Shown: positions 5,335 through 8,315 of the stretch, piece by piece
Numbering within the stretch: the first letter of the stretch is position 1
Layout: each line of letters opens with the position of its first letter
Assembly: GCA_021162225.1 (NCBI GenBank)
Contig: JAGGZB010000193.1
Span: 1-8,315, forward strand
Direction: 5' to 3'
Length of the DNA: 8,315 nt
DNA from: Candidatus Bathyarchaeota archaeon
GTDB taxonomy: Archaea > Thermoproteota > Bathyarchaeia > Bathyarchaeales > DTEX01
Made by a program: the position numbers and the translations under genes
The notes under the pieces: generated by a model
Databases searched by the model: none
What the model saw: the letters and a program-made list of their open reading frames with translations, nothing else
Told to the model about the DNA's origin: nothing

Positions 5335-6108
5335 TTAAATCATAGCTTTTCTAGCAATAGTAATGTATCCCGTATGGCCAGTCATTAATGTTTCAGGTCT
5401 CGTTCTACCTTTTTCGACTTGCATTCTCCTAAATAGGGACTCGAAAGTTTCTATTCCTGCAAATCCGCTTTCTATCAAAGCCTCTTTTGTCTTCACAACT
5501 TGATCGATCGTTGGACTGAAGGATACGAACACTCCGCTTCCTTTCAGAGCTTCGTAGGCATGAGGAACGACAAGCCATGGAGTAGCTAGGTCAAGAATCA
5601 CGGCGTCTACGCATTTTTCTTCAATCTTCTCTGTCAGATCGCCTTTTTTAAGCTCAATATAATCGGCTACACCCATTCTCTTAAAGTTTTTAGCTGCTAT
5701 TTCCAAGAATTCTTCCCGAACCTCATAACTATAAACTCTTCCGTAAGGCTTAACGTAGCTCGCTATGGCTGCGGCTAATGCTCCAGCGCCCGTTCCTCCT
5801 TCCACAACTCGGCTTCCCGGCCCTATTCCGCTGAAGAAGATTATGAGCGCTATATCTTTCGGATATATTATCTGCGTTTTCCTTGAGATCTTGAAGATAT
5901 AATCCCGTATTGTCGGGCGAAAGGCTATAAATTCCGCTCCCTTATTACTTTGTATACGTGCACCATATTCCTTTCCTAATAAATCCTCAATATTGATGAA
6001 GCCCTTGTGAGTATGTAATTTCTTTCCTTTCTCAACCTTAACAAGATAGCTTCTACGCTTATCCAAATAGAGAAGAACGTCATCGTTTTCTTGAATCCTT
6101 CCTTTCAA
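5335..6108 (-). CDS. trmI: tRNA (adenine-N1)-methyltransferase TrmI (m1A57/58)
   Basis: This class I SAM-dependent enzyme methylates N1 of adenine 58 in the T-loop, and in studied archaea also A57 on the way to 1-methylinosine. The N-terminal small domain (about 1-75) is followed by RKTQIIYPKD (76-85), the SAM loop VVEGGTGAGALA (101-112), the acidic residue in YEVRE (128-132), the catalytic-region motif ILDLATPW (171-178) and the family tail RPETLMTGHTGYITIARK (237-254). At 257 residues it has normal archaeal length. Only one cysteine is visible (C166), so the inter-subunit disulfides described for Pyrococcus TrmI cannot form in the same way. The start is TTG at 6106-6108, supported by GGTGA six bases upstream. 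The stop is TAA, and signal peptidase follows closely. Confidence 0.95.
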   Translation of the reverse strand: MKGRIQENDDVLLYLDKRRSYLVKVEKGKKLHTHKGFINIEDLLGKEYGARIQSNKGAEFIAFRPTIRDYIFKISRKTQIIYPKDIALIIFFSGIGPGSRVVEGGTGAGALAAAIASYVKPYGRVYSYEVREEFLEIAAKNFKRMGVADYIELKKGDLTEKIEEKCVDAVILDLATPWLVVPHAYEALKGSGVFVSFSPTIDQVVKTKEALIESGFAGIETFESLFRRMQVEKGRTRPETLMTGHTGYITIARKAMI

Positions 6109-6114
6109 CGCAGT

Positions 6115-6119
6115 TCACC
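6115..6119 (-). promoter_or_regulatory. Shine-Dalgarno supporting the TTG start of TrmI
   Basis: The minus strand reads TGGTGAACTGCGTTG. The GGTGA match with six-base spacing supports TTG as the initiator, and the protein begins MKGRIQENDDVLL as expected for the family. Confidence 0.6.
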
Positions 6120-6151
6120 AGCAGAACCTCATTTCAATCTTTAAGCGTTTA

Positions 6152-6164
6152 CGTTTTATTTTAC
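6152..6164 (-). promoter_or_regulatory. Possible TATA element of the TrmI-signal peptidase pair
   Basis: The minus strand reads TGTAAAATAAAACG, overlapping the TAA that ends the nuclease gene. It would put transcription start near 6130, just ahead of the TrmI ribosome site. Support is base composition and spacing only. Confidence 0.25.
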
Positions 6165-7480
6165 ATGCGATACTTCTTCTCTTTTTCTGGCAAAATAATC
6201 TTGCTTTTCACATCTCTCATGAAAACGCTGAAGAGCTTAGGATGGACTCCATGTATTGGAAAGATCTTCTTTGGATTAATTGATTGGAGCGATTCTCTGA
6301 GATAAAGAGGATTAATATGACCTGAGACATGAATGTGAAATTGAGGCAGACCATAATGTTCAAGCCAGTTTATTAACCTATTAAAATCTATTTCCATTTC
6401 CTCATTGAAAGGTTCTGAAGACGAGAGTATATAGCAGCTTCCAGCGTCAGGTTTTATCTCCCTGAGCTCATTAAAGTCGTAAAAGGAACATGCTAGCACC
6501 ATTTCCTTTTGTCTCGAGGATATCTCACGTGAGTTAACGATTCTTCCCATGTTCATTGCTTCCTTCTCCCATTGGAAATACCTCTTTTTTTCTTTGCGAA
6601 ATATCAGAAGACTTTCACTGTCAAGCTTAGGAAGACTTAAATGTGGATCCTTACTCAACTCATGGAGCAGGTAGGCTTGCCTTAAAGTGATTACGAGTTT
6701 TCTATTGTTCATTCTCGCAGACTCGTAAAATGATCTAAGTCTATCTATATCTGCGGATGCAAAATTTGCCATGACCAAGCCGGAAGTACGCTGAATTATA
6801 TAGTTAAGTTTTTTCATCACCTCATGTTCAGAAGAGACCTCGACGGATGTCATGTTTGTACTCTCGCAGATTACGACGTCCGGATGTGCCTCTGAAGATT
6901 TATTTATAAAGTCTTCCGTCAATTCAGGTCTGGAACCATGCCTCCTAAAATCTCCAGTGTATACGATTGTTCCTGAAGAAGTGTAGATGATAAACCCATA
7001 GGATCCTGGAACGGAATGATCAACATGGATCGGCTCAACCTCAATATTTCCAACTTTTATGTGATCTCCGGTTCTGAAGGTCTTGAACTTTAACCCTTCG
7101 AAGTTAAACTCTAAACTTGGAAGATGAATCTTGCTATATGTCTTCAGTATCGTTGCTGTTGTTTCACCACAATATACTGGTATCTCTCTCTTCAGAAATG
7201 AGATGTAAGCTGAGTGATCCATATGTGAATGCGAAAGGAAAACCGCATCTATCATCGATTCTCCAGAATCAAACTTATATACTCCCTTAATGTGAGGTAA
7301 GATCCCTAGTTCTAAAAGATCTCTTTCATTTCTCGGAGAGAGGAATGGAATCGAGTAGTATTGATCTCTTAAAGAAAAGGGCATGCCGAAGTCTAAAAGT
7401 ATCCGTGTATCTTTATCCTTGACAAGAATTTTATTGCCGCCTACCTCATTCACTCCGCCATAGAATGTAAGGGTTGCCAT
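6161..7480 (-). CDS. RNase J-like metallo-beta-lactamase/beta-CASP nuclease
   Basis: This is a zinc-dependent hydrolase of the RNase J type, expected to act as a 5'-3' exo- or endonuclease in RNA decay. Numbered from TTG 7510, it shows the first strand TLTFYGGVNEVGGN (13-26), the metal motif HSHMDH (94-99), HVDHSVPGS (162-170) and TGDFRRHGS (185-193). The beta-CASP region carries the acidic CEST (215-218), HVSGH (394-398) and PIHGVHP (418-424). HVSGH followed by PIHG is the RNase J arrangement, not the KH-containing archaeal CPSF arrangement. The protein stops shortly after, so it lacks the C-terminal domain of bacterial RNase J. The longest frame starts at TTG 7508-7510 with no Shine-Dalgarno. 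The ATG at 7478-7480 begins right at the first strand and fits a near-leaderless transcript, so I prefer it. The stop is TAA. RNA substrate and direction of cleavage are inferred from the family. Confidence 0.9.
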   Translation of the reverse strand: MATLTFYGGVNEVGGNKILVKDKDTRILLDFGMPFSLRDQYYSIPFLSPRNERDLLELGILPHIKGVYKFDSGESMIDAVFLSHSHMDHSAYISFLKREIPVYCGETTATILKTYSKIHLPSLEFNFEGLKFKTFRTGDHIKVGNIEVEPIHVDHSVPGSYGFIIYTSSGTIVYTGDFRRHGSRPELTEDFINKSSEAHPDVVICESTNMTSVEVSSEHEVMKKLNYIIQRTSGLVMANFASADIDRLRSFYESARMNNRKLVITLRQAYLLHELSKDPHLSLPKLDSESLLIFRKEKKRYFQWEKEAMNMGRIVNSREISSRQKEMVLACSFYDFNELREIKPDAGSCYILSSSEPFNEEMEIDFNRLINWLEHYGLPQFHIHVSGHINPLYLRESLQSINPKKIFPIHGVHPKLFSVFMRDVKSKIILPEKEKKYRM

Positions 7481-7509
7481 TTTATGCTCTATATGATAAT
7501 GTGACGCCA

Positions 7510-7525
7510 ATAATAAAAATATGAT
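7510..7525 (-). promoter_or_regulatory. Possible TATA element of the RNase J-like gene
   Basis: The minus strand reads ATCATATTTTTATTA between the kinase stop and the nuclease start. Its distance would give a leader of only about 10 bases before the ATG at 7480, consistent with the missing Shine-Dalgarno. This is weak evidence. Confidence 0.3.
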
Positions 7526-7528
7526 CGT

Positions 7529-8315
7529 CTACTCTTTGTCTTCTTTTCTAATCTTTTTATAAAGGTTGTTGCACGTACTTGCTATTACATAGAGGATATG
7601 AGGGGGAGTAAAAAAGCTAAAGACCTTGATATATTTTGGAGATTTTACTCTTTTCACATTCTCTATGTCGCCATTTCCCCTCAGATATCCCTTAACGAAG
7701 CTCTCAACTATTCTTTTCGGAATCTCAGTGGAGGAGAAGAAAGCATAATGTCCAGAATAGTATAAAAATTCAGCGATATCCCAAACCTTATCTCCTCCAT
7801 ACTCAGCTTGTTCAAGATCTAGAAAGCAAATGTGTCCATCCCGCGTTAACTTAATATTTTCGGGTTTACAATCTCCAAGCGAAACATTTAAGGCGTGAAC
7901 CTTAGCTATCTCTTCTCCCACCTTGCAGATGATTGAGCAGAGATGTTCTCCACCATTACGGGATGAACAGATTCTCCTGATCACCTCAGCTAATCTCTCC
8001 CCACCTACATATTCCTGAACTATCATTCCTTCAGCTGGACTTACATATATTATCTTAGGAACAGCTATGCCATGACTTGAGAGGAACCTATTTATTGCGT
8101 ATTCTCTCTCAAGTCTACTTCTTCCTAAGACCGCGAATCCTCTCGTCCCTAAAGTCCATAATGCTATTGGAAGCCACTTAAGATCATACCAGCTCTTAAA
8201 GACCTTCAAAACTACCTTTTTTCTACCGGAAGTACTTACTAAATAGACGGAGTTCAAAACTCCTCCAAGTCTTTTAACCTTGATAAGAGAACTTCTCTTT
8301 TCCGAGAATATCTTC
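7529..8315 (-). CDS. Protein-kinase-fold protein (Bud32/LPS-kinase-like), 5' end outside the window
   Basis: The frame is open to the right edge, giving 261 visible residues. A TTG at 8255-8257 would begin in the middle of the glycine loop (RLGGVLNSVYLV), so it is not the start. Visible landmarks, numbered from the edge, are the glycine loop at 15-26, the ATP-binding Lys in VVLKVF (K37), a possible helix-C Glu in SRLEREYA (E69 or E71), the hinge-like MIVQEYVGGE, the catalytic loop LGDCKPENI (D148, N153) and the metal site FLDLEQA (D166), where classical kinases have DFG. The lack of a large C-lobe resembles the Bud32, Rio and Kdo/WaaP-type small kinases. The usual His before the catalytic Asp is replaced (SLGD). 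The C-terminus is basic (KKIRKEDKE). The stop is TAG. It is probably an active atypical kinase or small-molecule phosphotransferase; the substrate is unknown. Confidence 0.8.
   Translation of the reverse strand, partial: KIFSEKRSSLIKVKRLGGVLNSVYLVSTSGRKKVVLKVFKSWYDLKWLPIALWTLGTRGFAVLGRSRLEREYAINRFLSSHGIAVPKIIYVSPAEGMIVQEYVGGERLAEVIRRICSSRNGGEHLCSIICKVGEEIAKVHALNVSLGDCKPENIKLTRDGHICFLDLEQAEYGGDKVWDIAEFLYYSGHYAFFSSTEIPKRIVESFVKGYLRGNGDIENVKRVKSPKYIKVFSFFTPPHILYVIASTCNNLYKKIRKEDKE

Overview
The window reads as archaeal chromosome. It carries archaeal elongation factor 1-alpha (aEF1A), a two-repeat TATA-binding protein (TBP), an archaeal-type TrmI tRNA methyltransferase, a Sec11-like signal peptidase and a compact RNase J-like beta-CASP protein. 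Shine-Dalgarno motifs (GGAGG, GAGGTG, AAGGTG) and TATA elements such as CTTTATAAG and TATAAAAA precede several genes. The style of aEF1A and TBP suggests the TACK branch, perhaps a Bathyarchaeia-like lineage; that placement is from general familiarity, not from a tree.

Every gene lies on the minus strand, so the reading order is from right to left. At the right edge is a protein-kinase-fold gene whose 5' end is outside the window. It is followed by an RNase J-like nuclease, TrmI, signal peptidase I, TBP, a stand-alone SIS-domain sugar-phosphate isomerase/deaminase, a two-CBS-domain protein, a small MscS-type channel and aEF1A. Eleven codons of a possible next gene sit at the left edge. Gaps are short (about 30-170 bases) and no stretch over 300 bases lacks a gene. 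TrmI and signal peptidase are probably co-transcribed, as are TBP and the SIS gene. TBP, the CBS gene and aEF1A appear to have their own TATA boxes.

The content is mostly housekeeping: translation (aEF1A, TrmI), transcription initiation (TBP), RNA turnover (RNase J-like), protein export (signal peptidase), amino-sugar metabolism (SIS) and osmotic protection (MscS). There is no CRISPR array, insertion sequence, tRNA or rRNA that I could recognise.

The striking feature is that two conserved genes cannot be read straight through by ordinary rules. aEF1A has an in-frame TAA 25 codons before its natural end, and the conserved domain-3 tail continues in the same frame to a TAG. The signal peptidase frame covering the catalytic serine and membrane anchor has no ATG, GTG or TTG start; an upstream ATG would join it only by a -1 shift at an A5 run. 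Assembly or consensus error is the dull explanation and recoding the exciting one. TAA clearly ends at least four other genes here, so global reassignment of TAA is unlikely.
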